A DNA stretch of 64,000 nt from Mercurialis annua (lineage: Eukaryota > Streptophyta > Magnoliopsida > Malpighiales > Euphorbiaceae). The position numbers and the translations under genes were made by a program. Where the stretch lies: assembly GCF_937616625.2 (NCBI RefSeq), contig NC_065575.1, forward strand, positions 1,123,501 to 1,187,500, written 5' to 3'. Shown here one piece after another: positions 22,501 through 31,994 of this stretch. Position 1 is the stretch's first letter. Each line of letters opens with the position of its first letter. The notes under the pieces were generated by a model. It did no database searches, was not told where the DNA came from, and saw nothing but the letters and a program-made list of their open reading frames with translations.

Positions 22501-23679
22501 GGAGTTTGGAAAGAAGACTTGGTAAAGTCAATCTTCAACACTGCAGACTCCGAAGCTATTTTAGCAATGCCAATTAGCATCACTAGGGCGAGGGATAGAA
22601 TAATTTGGACCTTTACCAATTCTGGGATTTTTTCAGTCAAATCTGCTTATCACTTGGCCTTCGAGGGCCCTATTGTATCGACTTCTGTTTTGAATCGTCA
22701 GCCGGAGCGAACAACAATGCTGTGGAAAGTGTTGTGGAAAATGAGGATCCCGCCAAACATTAAATGCTTTCTTTGGAGAGTCTTTAACAATGGATTAGCA
22801 GTAAATGGTAACATCCAGAAGAGGATTCGTTCGGCGTCAGGGTTTTGTCCGAGATGTTGCGAGGAAGAGTCCATTGATCATCTCCTCCTTCGCTGTCCTT
22901 TTGCAGAAGTGGTCTGGATGGGGACCCCTATCAACAAATTAATAAGGGTGATGGATGTTGCTTCTTTCAGCGAGCTATGGAACCGTTTGCTACTAAAGGA
23001 GTCCAATGAAAATGCAGGTTCTCATGTGCTTGAAAGGACTGCGTGGGTTGCCTGGGCCTTGTGGCTTAGTAGAAATGCTATGATCTTCAAGGAGGATAAG
23101 GGATGTCCCAGTGATACTATACAAACGGCGGAATTCTTGTTTAAAGAGAGCATTGCAGCTCTGACAGTAGTGACTCCAAGGCACAATCCAGTAAACCTCC
23201 ATCCTCGCTGGCATCCCCCTCCAGTTAACGTAATGAAGATCAATTTCGATGGAGCTTTCCATAAGGCCTCCCACACTGGATCTGGAGCATGTGTAATCAG
23301 AAATAATAGGGGGAAGCCTACTGCATCTTATGCTCGACTTTTCAGTCATGTCGCCTCGCCAGCTTTGGTGGAGGCCTTGGCCCTTCGAGAAGCTATCCTG
23401 TTCGCAATCCGGGAACGAATCCGTGTGGTCATTTTTGAAGGGGACGCAAAAGCTATCATTGAAGCCATGAGGGATGGAACTATTTCTAATTCCGTTTATG
23501 ATGTTATTCTACAAGATTGTCGTTCTCTTAGTAGTTTTTTTAGTGATGTATCCTTTAGTTTTATCCGGCGGTCCGGAAATTGGGTGGCGCACTCGATTGC
23601 CAAAAAATCCCTTAGAGATGTGTCCTTTTGCTGTAATTCTCTAGCCCAAATGTTGTGGCTAGAGGCGAGACTCTTGTAG
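19558..23679 (+). CDS. LINE ORF2: endonuclease, reverse transcriptase, RNase H
   Basis: 1373 residues if started at the ATG of the ATGA overlap (19558), where the endonuclease begins with MKTIIWNCQGVGNP; the frame is open from 19495. Order: AP-type endonuclease (about 1-227; GGDFNC near 136, SDHRPL near 223), reverse transcriptase (about 480-760; LRPISL, KLDMNKAYERIEW, GLRQGDPLSP, FADD near 693), zf-RVT region (about 1045-1125; CPRC...HLLLRCPFA), and a C-terminal RNase H (about 1220-1365; INFDGA, EALALREA, EGDAKAI, NWVAH). All key acidic residues I can place are present. It supplies nicking and reverse transcription for the LINE. Confidence 0.95.
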   Translation: MKTIIWNCQGVGNPLTVHHLQGIVKSHSPSLVLLIESKNVSEKVEKVFRKCGFREFKCVDPLGLSGGIALAWHSTSRVSVVYFQNFFVHCTVVDETTDVVWNFIGIYLSVSYTERANQFQSLTHYINTLIGHVLLGGDFNCISDLREKKGGISYNLRKMESLQKFLHDSQLKDLGFSGCSYTWNNRRGGSSNIQMRLDRCVANMDWVRAFPNSFVTHLDELGSDHRPLFLDTSPSTIRSKGKFHYDQRWGKNQEAKLITDSAWGNNDSSNTSTSNSNPLFVVLRKIKNCRNQLFSWTRSKTSNARLRLKQIHEQIASLHISGYDQNAAEIKALEQEMTTEVIREEEYWHQKSRVSWIQSGDRNTKYFHSKVVARRRRNNICQLNDKHGVLRNSPAQIIDIAVDYFKDIYTSSNPTRMTEATSSVQCKVTRNINQSLTRVITEAEIRKATFDIQPNKAPGQDGMTGLFFQSNWDTVKVDVCAAVKAFFDGTSLPTGLNHTTITLIPKVSNPKSMSDLRPISLCPVFYKIISRILTNRLQPHMSSLISEQQSAFVKGRNISDNILLAHELTHYLKTKRSNSHFELALKLDMNKAYERIEWNFVKRVMRKMGFHHKWIKWIMVCISSVSYSVNLNGSSHGFFKPSRGLRQGDPLSPFLFLLCAECLSSLLSQAEGHNLIGGIKIARNSPQVSHLLFADDSLLFFQATTEQANTVSDLLALYCEASGQLINRSKSSIFFGRNVPLPLRQHLGLLLQVRNAGGQDKYLGLPALVNKSKMETFREISQKVRLKVEGWQGNLLSNGGREVLIKSIATAVPVYTMSCFMLPKSLHREINSIISNFWWGQRGKERRLHWVSWKRMCASKDVGGLGFRDLEHFNLALLAKQGWRFINEPNALISRVFKGKYYPNGSFMEAGRRSTSSWAWQSILRGKPLLSKGLRWQVRSGEQISVQNDPWLPHTAPFTVSPTTSIPDGISKVADLIDRSRGVWKEDLVKSIFNTADSEAILAMPISITRARDRIIWTFTNSGIFSVKSAYHLAFEGPIVSTSVLNRQPERTTMLWKVLWKMRIPPNIKCFLWRVFNNGLAVNGNIQKRIRSASGFCPRCCEEESIDHLLLRCPFAEVVWMGTPINKLIRVMDVASFSELWNRLLLKESNENAGSHVLERTAWVAWALWLSRNAMIFKEDKGCPSDTIQTAEFLFKESIAALTVVTPRHNPVNLHPRWHPPPVNVMKINFDGAFHKASHTGSGACVIRNNRGKPTASYARLFSHVASPALVEALALREAILFAIRERIRVVIFEGDAKAIIEAMRDGTISNSVYDVILQDCRSLSSFFSDVSFSFIRRSGNWVAHSIAKKSLRDVSFCCNSLAQMLWLEARLL

Positions 23680-23721
23680 TCGATCTTTCTTAATGAAATC
23701 GTATCTTTCGACAAAAAAAAA

Positions 23722-23735
23722 ATCAACTACAACTT
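23722..23735. repeat. LINE target-site duplication, right copy
   Basis: Identical to 17383-17396, directly after the A9 tail. The J-domain gene's ATG (23739-23737) lies just beyond it. Confidence 0.95.
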
Positions 23736-23739
23736 CCAT

Positions 23740-24980
23740 ATTGAGTGATGCTAGGAAATGAATTAGGGTTTTGAACTTAGTTATAGGTAGCATTAGCAAT
23801 ATCTTCAATTCATTGGGTACATTCATGAATTGTTAAGCAAGTAAAATATTCTGATCATTATAAGTAATTGTTAATTTGTTTTATTTTAAATGGAAAGTTA
23901 TAGGATAACGCTTTTTAGAGAAATTATTCTAAAAATAAAAAAATTAACAAGAAGTTAAATTAAAAGAAAATATTTAATGCAATTAAACAATAAATAAAAA
24001 TAAATCAACAAATAATAATTGATAGATTTACTTTATTTTAATATTCTCTTCAATTCAGATTATAATTAATTAATTAGTAAACTATTAATTTCTAGGATAA
24101 ATATAATAAACCTGCATACATGATGAAGAATATGTTCACAAGATTTGAAGTTTTAAAGGATCAAGCCGTTTAACGGCATAGTCGATCGAGAATCAAGTTA
24201 AAATGCCGCTCCAACGGGATTTTGTTCTTCGTTGCGTCACCTTAGTGGAATTTGGTTCTTAATTTTTCTTTTCCGATTATTATCTTTTACTTGTATTTTT
24301 TATTGTTTCTTTCTTATTAGATTAGAGTATTTGAAAGACCATATATTTGCTTGTTGTTATATGGCTTTCATATTTGTACTTTGATCTGTTTTTTTAATAT
24401 GAATTTATCTCTGTTTAAAAATATATATAAACTTTTTTGTTTCTTATAGAACAATTTATGTATTTATCTCATTTTTTGTTAATGTTTATCAAACAAGATC
24501 ATTATTGAAGCCATTTGAACTAAAATAGGTTGAGCGAGATCATTATTGAATAAAATAAAATTAAATGTAAAGTCAAAAGATAATGATCATCTTTTTTTAT
24601 GATCTTGCTTGAAAATTAAATATAAAGTCCAAAGATAAATTGTAGCTAAGTTTATTCATAAAAAAAATGAACATGATTTTTCTCACATGAGAATTAACAG
24701 TTATTGAATGATTATCTTTTTTTTTTATGTTTGTCGAGCAAAATCTTATTTAATTATTAAATTAGTAAGACTTTACTAGAATTGAAAAAAAAAATCTTCA
24801 AATTAATCTATTCAAAACAAAAAAAAATACAAAAGTTCGGATTTTTTTTAGTCATTAATATATGAGTTAGTGTCTAATTAGATAGCTTCAGATATACTCC
24901 TAATACGTATAAGACTATAACACTTTAGTATACTACTTATATTTTGCTTTAATTTCTAGCCTAATTTATCATATAAAGGT
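23740..24980. other. 5' flank of the J-domain gene and AT-rich spacer
   Basis: Directly right of the ATG the minus strand holds an AACCCTAATTC motif (telo-box-like, common in plant 5' leaders). The rest is AT-rich with no supported gene. Confidence 0.5.
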
Positions 24981-24987
24981 TGGATTA

Positions 24988-24995
24988 TATATAAA
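24988..24995 (+). promoter_or_regulatory. TATA box of the C2-like gene
   Basis: TATATAAA lies 56 bases before the ATG at 25051, consistent with a leader of roughly 25-30 bases. Confidence 0.55.
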
Positions 24996-25050
24996 CTTCA
25001 AATTCGAAATCATACTTTTACTCTCACAATTACAGTCTTTTTGCTTGATC

Positions 25051-25656
25051 ATGTCGTCTTCTTTTTATTCTAGTAATTTCAACGAACAATCACAAGTTCT
25101 TGAGATCGCATTACGATGTACAGACTTCAAATACGAAAAAGATACTAAGATTTACGCCAAATTATGGATAGACCCGAACAGAAAGCTAAAGAGCAAAGTT
25201 ATTAACGTTACTAGTACTATTGATGAATTATGTAAAGAGAATTCATGTTTTTTCTCATCTTCGGATAAATTTATCTTCTCGGTTTCAGAAAATTTTATGA
25301 CAGAAGGAAACCGTAATTCGACTCTTAAGTTCGAGATTTATCGAGTACGGAAGTTTTTCCTCGATTCGTTAGTCGGGTCCGGTCAGTGTGATCTAAAGAC
25401 AGTGTTTGATGGTGTAATCAATGGTAAAAAGGAGGAGAAAGTAGCAATATGTGAGATTGTTGAAGTGTCAGACGATGAGGAGGATCGAGAATTGAAAGCT
25501 TCTGCGTCTGTTCGAGTTTCGGGTTCTAAAGGAACTGAAATGATGATCGGATTTGATGCCCTTGTTTGGAAAGGGTATTTGAAGTCCTTTGTTGGTGAAT
25601 GCGGGTCGCGGAATTTGGCTGCGACTTATGATGATTTTATGGCAAGAAAAGCATAG
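25051..25656 (+). CDS. Small C2-domain-like protein
   Basis: 201 residues, single exon, starting at the ATG in TTGATCATGTCG. Residues about 15-120 follow the C2 fold pattern seen in plant SRC2-like proteins: a first strand VLEIALRCTDFK, then KIYAKLWIDPN, a KFIFSVSENF strand, LKFEIYRVR, and the closing LVGSGQCDL. C2 domains bind membranes or partner proteins, often through calcium, but I do not see a full set of loop aspartates, so calcium binding is doubtful. The C-terminal 80 residues include an acidic EVSDDEEDRE patch and a possible further strand region. No signal peptide or membrane segment. The gene is real with good likelihood; the family is a moderate call. Confidence 0.7.
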   Translation: MSSSFYSSNFNEQSQVLEIALRCTDFKYEKDTKIYAKLWIDPNRKLKSKVINVTSTIDELCKENSCFFSSSDKFIFSVSENFMTEGNRNSTLKFEIYRVRKFFLDSLVGSGQCDLKTVFDGVINGKKEEKVAICEIVEVSDDEEDRELKASASVRVSGSKGTEMMIGFDALVWKGYLKSFVGECGSRNLAATYDDFMARKA

Positions 25657-25829
25657 GATTTATAGAGAGGATGAAGAAAAGAACTTGCAATTTTGTTGCT
25701 CTAATTTGCAGATGTTCAGTAGGATTTTTATTAATTATTTGATATGTTTTCAATTTAATTTGATATCTAGTCTCATAAATCAATTTTTCTTACAACCATG
25801 TAACTTTGCTACTAGAGAAAGTCGTTAAC

Positions 25830-26440
25830 ATGGAAACATAACGAGGTATTGTTGACGGTTAACATGTTGAAGTCAAAATTGAATCATAAACGGATCAACC
25901 CTTTAGGCACAGCTTAAAATGGTTGTGTTTGAATTGACATGCAAACTTATTTAACCCGTTTATAATGCGACTTAAAACGCTTTATACCGTATCATGTCAA
26001 CCTTAGCATATTTTCGTGTTCGTATCATGTTGATATAATTCATAAACGCAATCCATTTATATTCAACTCATTTGCAACAAATTGGTTAAATCCATTATCG
26101 GTCACTAGATTAAACGAGTTATAATAATTGACATGCATAACCCGTTTATTTTTTTATGTCGTGTTCAGGTTAGCCCTAAATGTGCCCCCATAGTAGATCG
26201 GCATAACACGGACAAGACCCGGTAACCCGCTTTGACACTCCAGTACAATTAAGCTAAACAAAAAGTTAATATTTCTATATTTGTTAGTATTTCTTCTATC
26301 AGCCAGCAAACTTCTCGAATTGTATATTTTCAAATATCGTTTATGTTTTCGGAAATATTTACAATTAACACGAAAGAGGGTGCACAGCATACACAAATCT
26401 TCTATCAGAATAAGCAACTCTAAGAAGTCATGTTAGCATT
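25830..26440. repeat. Degenerate dispersed repeat with AACCCGTTTA words
   Basis: About 25850-26240 repeats words such as AACCCGTTTATAA, CGTGTTCGTATCATG and GTCGTGTTCAGG in both orientations, a pattern common to old non-autonomous DNA elements in plants. No clear ends or target duplication, no gene. Confidence 0.4.
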
Positions 26441-26815
26441 AACAATTAATCAGTTTATAACAGAAAAGTGATGCTATTCAACTTGTTACAAAATCAGAGA
26501 GAAGTTCAGGATCAAGTAATGACATTACATGTTGACAAATATACCACCTTGAAATGCTATTCTCAGATTCCAAATTCCAATCCGTAGCGCAAGTATAGAC
26601 CTATGATCTACAACTTCTCTGTGGCAACTGTGTCATCTTTATTTCCCTAAATGAAAGGAAAACGAGCATTTTACGATAAAACTCAAACAAACAGAAATTT
26701 TAAACATGGAAATTCAACAGAGAAATAAGATATATATTTTGCATTTAGGAATTGTACTTAGAATTGGCTTACAGAGTTAAGACACGTCACTGAAGAAGCG
26801 AGTCAATTAATTTGG

Positions 26816-29246
26816 TCAAGTATGGAGATAGTTAGCAGCCATCATCAGCTCCAGCGTTAGCTCAGGTTCAATTGGGAATTCCGTCTCCTTTCCCCTGAAG
26901 GAAACATACAATATTGAGATGATATGAGGCTACAATCTTGACGAGTTAACAAAGATAATCAAAACGAGGCAACCTTAGGAACATGTAGATACGGATAACA
27001 GATTCTGAATAAAAATTGAGGGAAAAATAGCAGCAAATATCTCAATTGCTCATCCCTAATGCAACTCACGTAACTAACAAGAAAACCCAAACATTATCTT
27101 TGAAAGAGATTGGTAAAATAAACCAAGTGTTTCCATTCTAAAGGACAATTTCACTGTTGACTTGCTACCAACAACACCATTCCGTAACAATACTGAAATT
27201 GCTATGTGCAGTGAAATACATTAACGGCTGCAGAGAGATGAGGATGGCTGACAAGTTGAAGCATGCAAAATGTCACATATATATGGAGGAAGGGAACTCT
27301 ATAAAGAAAAACGGAAGATAAGCAAAACTAAGGTAAAGATAAGGTTTACATATTAGCTAATTAAGTCTTCAAAACTAGGATAGGAAGAAGACTGATGCAC
27401 AGACTTGGGAGTCTAAAGGAGCAAACTAAGTGCATGATATTCTGCAGACTGAAAGACATGAGAATAAAACAAAACGAAAATGAAATATAAAATATTAATT
27501 AGAAAAAAAAAGTATAGATTATTTAGTAACAGATACATGCGGATCAGCAAGAGTCACTAGGATCAAAAGAAGCAAAATAAGCTCAAGAAGTTCTAATTGT
27601 GCAAATTAGAAGACATGGGACTATAAACAAAACAACAAACATTCATGATTAATAATGAAGCATTCAATTCCCTGATCAATGTTACCGTAAAAAACTGGTT
27701 GCATTTGTATTTCAAGTGATCTTGTGATTGAAAAAATATAATATTTTGTCGTCATAAAACCAATTTATTAGACAAAACAAGTGTAGATATGCACACGCAT
27801 CCCTTCTAAACCCATTTTCTGACTCAAAATCCTAAATGGAACTAAAGATAATTCCACATCTTAATTCTCCTACCAATAAAAACAGTATGGGAGAGAGAGA
27901 AAACAACGTAGAAAGAAAAATTCCACCAGAAACTAGAATAAAATCAACAGTAGAAATGTATTAGTTCGTAAAACCAAATAAGGTGATTCCCCAAAATAAA
28001 GACGGGACTCATTAGCATACAGGGACAGATTAACTAAATTTTCCATTGTTTCCAAAAACCACAACCATACTAAGGGTATCATAAATTTTTGAAACCCGCA
28101 TTCAATCAACACTAACTTAAAAAACGTAATCTCAATAACACTAAATTTCTCAAACCAAATGAATGTTTTTGTTCCCAAAACACAAAAGTCAGGCAACAAA
28201 AATGACAAAAACAAGACTTTTGATGCAGCTTAGTTCAAATTGAATAAATATTAACACAACAACAGCAGAATAAAAGGTAAAGCAACTGAACTTGGCATAC
28301 TGAAGGGACCAGTAGAAATACTGGCATATCTTTTCGAGTATCGTGGTGCTTATCTCCGGAAATGTCACTTCCCCGTGCTGCGTCTCAGCAAAACTCCCTA
28401 CCACAACAAAAAATACACCAATTAAGTACACAAAGCATAAATCTTTAATCAACCAACACCAGCAAAAAAAAAATTCTCCGAGTTCTAAATAAGTTGCATT
28501 CAAGACCGAGCAATTAACTGAACCAAACTAAACAAGTAACATTTAAAAAAGGTTTAATTGCTTTAAAAATCATGAACTTTAAGTTTTGCAATTTTAAAAC
28601 AAATTTTCAATTTCGGCAGTTTAACACACGAATTATCATTTATTTATTTTTTGCAATTTGAAATACCGAACAATTTTCCGTCAACAAAAAGCCAATGTGG
28701 ACACCGGAATAAATAATTGATGTTCCGGTGTCCACATCATCATTTTTTAACGAAAATTTGTGAATGTTTCAAATTGCAAGAATTTAAAAGTTGGTGTCCA
28801 CATTGCCGAAATTGAAAGTTCCTGCTAAAATTAAACAAGCTAATCTTCGTGATTTTTTAAGCAATTAAGTCCAAGTAATTAAGTAGCAAGCAAAAACTTA
28901 CAATTACTCAAAAGTCAAAACCTTTAAACCTCAAAATAAAAATCCCAAATTTCTCTAAATCCAAAACAAATTTACCACATTTTAAACCAAACGATCAATA
29001 ACTGAATCAAAACAACACGAAACAAAAATTAAAACAAAACCCAACAAAATTAAACTCTCAGATTCCCAAATTGAGTCTATGAAACTGCAAATCGAAGCAA
29101 TTAGTCAAAAGAGATTTTGTAAAGTGTGATAGACCTGGAGAAGTGAGCATGTTGCGAATAGTTTGGGAAACCATGGCGGCTTCTTTGTCAATTACGAATT
29201 CGAAACCCTCGGCGCTGATTAATTTGACTGTGTCTTCTTTTTTCAT
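26816..29246 (-). CDS. ELC: Elongin C
   Basis: Three coding exons on the minus strand: 29246-29135, 28397-28292 and 26894-26816, all with GT-AG introns (737 and 1397 bp). The protein is 98 residues and nearly fills the Skp1/BTB-POZ-like fold of Elongin C: start MKKEDTVKLISAEGFEF, AAMVSQTIRNMLTSPGSF, GEVTFPEISTTILEKICQY, ending ELTLELMMAANYLHT. Elongin C links Elongin B and a BC-box substrate receptor to a cullin in ubiquitin ligases and is part of the Elongin transcription-elongation complex; plants also have an Elongin A partner. Length fits the ~96-residue plant proteins. Intron 1 carries a foldback MITE (28551-28872). The transcript may run on toward a TTTATT (AATAAA on minus) near 26640. 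Confidence 0.95.
28551..28872. mobile_element. Foldback MITE inside Elongin C intron 1
   Basis: Ends GGTTTAATTGCTTTAAAAA and TTTTTTAAGCAATTAAGTCC pair as imperfect inverted repeats. At the centre ATGTGGACACCGGAA (28695-28709) pairs perfectly with 28723-28737. 322 bp. The ends resemble the GGCTTA MITE family, but I find no target duplication, so it is older or the ends are eroded. Confidence 0.65.
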
Positions 29247-29631
29247 TTCGAATCGGCTTTGATTTTTGCTTCTGATTCACTCAATCTAGCACAACACGGA
29301 CACTGTTTTTATTTCGTTCGTTTGCGGTTTATTATGGTTTGGTGTCTGTGACTTTTACGCGCTATTTTTGGAGCTTTCTGTTTGGTTCTCTGGTTTCTGT
29401 TTTCCTTGCCCTGGATTGTAGAATTCCGTATTATCAATTTGCCCATTAAACTTTTGAGTAAAGTGTCAATCCGGTCCTTCAACTTGTGAATCTGGATTAA
29501 ATACCCACTTTCAGTTATTTTGATCAATTAAGGAAAATATTTTTTATTTTCAGATTAATTAAAGACAAAATTATTCAATCACATATTTTAATATTAATTT
29601 TATAATTCAATTTTAGTAAGTTAAAGTTATA
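29247..29631. other. Elongin C upstream region
   Basis: Promoter-side DNA of Elongin C. 29440-29540 reads like one arm of a decayed MITE (AATCCGGTCCTTCAACTTG), without a partner arm. No gene. Confidence 0.4.
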
Positions 29632-30290
29632 CTCCCTCCGTCCCATTTTGTTTGTCCACTTTTTATTTTCACACATATTAAAAAAATATTAAATACTAAC
29701 AATTTTTTCTTTTATACTTTTTTTTGGCTCTTGAGAATTACTATATTGAAAAAAAAATAGTCAATACAATAATAATAATATTAAATACCAACACAAATAT
29801 AAAAATAATATTTATTAATATTAAGGCTTATCCCCTTAAAATCCCCCCACCTTTTACCCCCCAATTCGTTTGCACCCTCACGTTGTAAAACCACCAAATA
29901 TATCCAAATTACGACCTTTCACTTTCAATTGTACCCTCAAGCATTAAATTTACCTCTTTTCACTTGAAAAATGTTCAAATCAATACTTTAAATTTTAGCA
30001 TATATTTTAAAATAGGACTTAATATTTTATTTAAAACAAAAATAAACCCATTTTTTCAAGTGAAAAGAGATCAATTTAATGCTTGAGGGTGCAATTGAAA
30101 GTGAAAGGTCGTAATTTGGGTATATTTGGTGGTTTTGCAACGTGAGGATGCAAACGAATTGGGGGTAAAAGGTGAGGGGTTTTTAAGGGGATAAACCTAA
30201 TATTAAAGGTAAAATAGAAAAATATGTATATATAATATAATTGTGACAATTATTTTAGGACATCTAAAAGATAGTATAGTGGACAAACAT
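29632..30290. mobile_element. Stowaway-like MITE 3, interrupted and 3' eroded
   Basis: It begins after TA with CTCCCTCCGTCCCATTTTG and TTTGTCCACTTTT; the right arm is only a weak match (AGTGGACAAACAT near 30279-30290) and the terminal GGAGGGAG is lost. A MULE-like MITE (29825-30197) sits inside. Without it the length is about 285 bp, like the intact copies. Confidence 0.6.
29825..30197. mobile_element. MULE-like foldback MITE, copy 2 (nested)
   Basis: Terminal repeats GGCTTATCCCCTTAAAATCC and their complement pair through most of the 373 bp. A perfect 9-bp duplication TAATATTAA (29816-29824, 30198-30206) flanks it. It is inserted in the Stowaway-like element 29632-30290. Confidence 0.87.
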
Positions 30291-30299
30291 CTAGATATA

Positions 30300-31690
30300 A
30301 TTGTGACAATCATTTTCTTACTACTACTACTACTATTTAATTAGCTTCATACATATTTCTATTAGCAATAAATGAAAGTAATCAAGAACTTTCCATAATT
30401 ATGAACATGATAAGTGGTCCAGAAAAATATAAATAGACTCATTATTCTTTCCAATTAAATATCTATGAATCTTGAGCATTTTATATTTAATACTATCAAC
30501 CTTAAGCAAACACCTAAATCAATGGAAAATAAACCATGTTATAAGCCTTCCATGAAAAATAAATTCCCCAATTAAATTAATTAATTAATTAAGGAGTTAC
30601 ATGTTCTATCACATCATTTCTGAACAAAATTAACCACATTATAATATAATATGTTGTCAGTCATATAATTTAACTAATCAATTTTTAATACATTTGATGA
30701 TGTATTATATAATTTGTTCTGCTTACAAATGATGTAGTAGCATATAAAATCTTTTATCATAATGGAAAAGTAAAATGGAATCTTTTAATAATGAAGTCTA
30801 AAATGTGTTGGTCCAATAGGTAGTGGTGGTGCCATGCCATTTTGATAGATAATTAAAAATGAGTGGTTAATAATGGTCTCACCAACCATTACTAAAATAA
30901 TTGTCCACATATGACAACCATGAATCCCAATACCGTAAAGCTAGATGTTCTACATATCAAAATCATTTGCTTAATAATTTATCTAATACAATTAAAATAA
31001 TCTTTTTCAGAAACTACAATTAAAAATAATAGATTATATATATTTAACATAAATAAATTGATCTATTCACACATTCTATCATAGAGTCCATTTAATTTTT
31101 ATGTCATATTGTATTATGGTTTGCTATTTCATTGTCTCGAACTATATCCTTCAGCCATTTTGTTGAACTATTTATAATTTTTTAAATTATAATCTTTTGA
31201 AATGCCATAAATTTATCGAGATGAATCATCTCGCCGAGCTAATTATACAATTATGCGTAATTCTTACCTACCTATTTTGTGTGTGAAAATTTTAAAGCTA
31301 TTTTTATTATTTTTATCAATAGATTTTCTTTATTTCACGAATGAGATTAAATTATATACTAATAATCCTATTGTGAGTTCAATTTTATTATCAATAGAGA
31401 AAAATGATATCAATGCGCTAAAGACAATGTCAATCTAGCTGAAATGCTCAGCAATGCATTTTTATTTTTTTCTCGATAATTTGTATTTTAATTTTTACCT
31501 CTAAAATTTAATTAAAAAAATAAAAATGAATACCTATAAATTAGGGGCGTGTAAAATAACGACTAACAATAAACAATTAGTAAAACATCCTTCACTGTCA
31601 CCCACCTGCCAGCCTGCTACTGTCAGTTGCCATCTCAAGCTTTTTGTCACCACCCTCCATCTCAAACGACACCGTTTCATCGCCAAATAT
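30300..31690. other. AT-rich intergenic region
   Basis: No gene seen on either strand. Short open frames (for example 31253-31438) lack any recognisable family or codon signal. Confidence 0.5.
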
Positions 31691-31698
31691 TCAACCCA

Positions 31699-31713
31699 CC
31701 ACGTGTATATATA
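31699..31713 (+). promoter_or_regulatory. Core promoter of the RABA gene (ACGTG plus TATA)
   Basis: CACGTG-like CCACGTGT lies immediately before TATATATA (31706-31713), about 280 bases upstream of the start codon and upstream of the leader intron. A CT-rich leader follows. Confidence 0.55.
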
Positions 31714-31833
31714 CACATTATTAATTGACCCGTTTCAATTTTGAAACCCCCCTTTTTCTTCTCCCATCATTTCATCTTCCTCCTTAAATTTCCCCAAATT
31801 TAATTTTTATTTCGATTTTCCATCTCCGCAAAG

Positions 31834-31946
31834 GTAATTTGTTCAATTTAGTCCTTTTCATTTTCTATAATTGTTTATCTTAGATCTGTAATTGATAATC
31901 AATCTGTGTTAATTTGTGTTAATTGTGTTTTTGTTTGGATCTATAG
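31834..31946 (+). other. Leader (5' UTR) intron of the RABA gene
   Basis: Donor AAG|GTAATTT and acceptor GGATCTATAG|GT bracket 113 bp of T-rich sequence just before the start codon. A leader intron here would fit many plant housekeeping genes; inferred from splice-site wording only. Confidence 0.5.
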
Positions 31947-31994
31947 GTTATACAGGGGAAGATCTGAAGAATTAGGTTATTAATAAGATAAGAA

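Larger units (their letters stand above)
17397..23721 (+). mobile_element. Full-length L1-type LINE, both ORFs open
   Basis: 6325 bp bounded by perfect 14-bp duplications. It has a 197-bp 5' UTR, ORF1 (17594-19561), ORF2 (19558-23679), a very short 3' UTR of about 33 bp and an A9 tail (23713-23721). There is no frameshift or internal stop, and endonuclease and reverse-transcriptase motifs are present, so it may be recently or still active. It lies antisense to the J-domain gene it disrupts. Plant L1 elements copy themselves by nicking DNA and priming reverse transcription on the free end. Confidence 0.95.
16915..23739 (-). pseudogene. J-domain (DNAJC17-like) co-chaperone gene disrupted by a LINE
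   Basis: The minus-strand frame starts ATG at 23739-23737 (Met-Glu-Val-Val-Val-Asp), is interrupted by the LINE at 17397-23721, and resumes at 17382 with His7-Tyr8, ending at 16915. Without the insertion it encodes 161 residues. Residues 5-80 are a J domain: the DHYNVLNLP opening, helix ISKAYKKMALKLHPDKNP with the catalytic HPD at 39-41, then NFQKLLSSYEILKDPRTRKQ. The opening and the LTEEDI insert resemble the splicing-linked DNAJC17/Cwf23 group, but no RNA-binding domain follows; the tail is short and Lys-rich. J proteins stimulate Hsp70 ATPase through HPD. From the left side a stop lies just upstream of residue 7 in the LINE junction, so translation could begin only at Met34, losing helix I. 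The allele is probably null. Confidence 0.85.

Noticed and set aside
22993..23349. Minus-strand open frames inside LINE ORF2
   Set aside because: Shadow frames of the ORF2 coding sequence.
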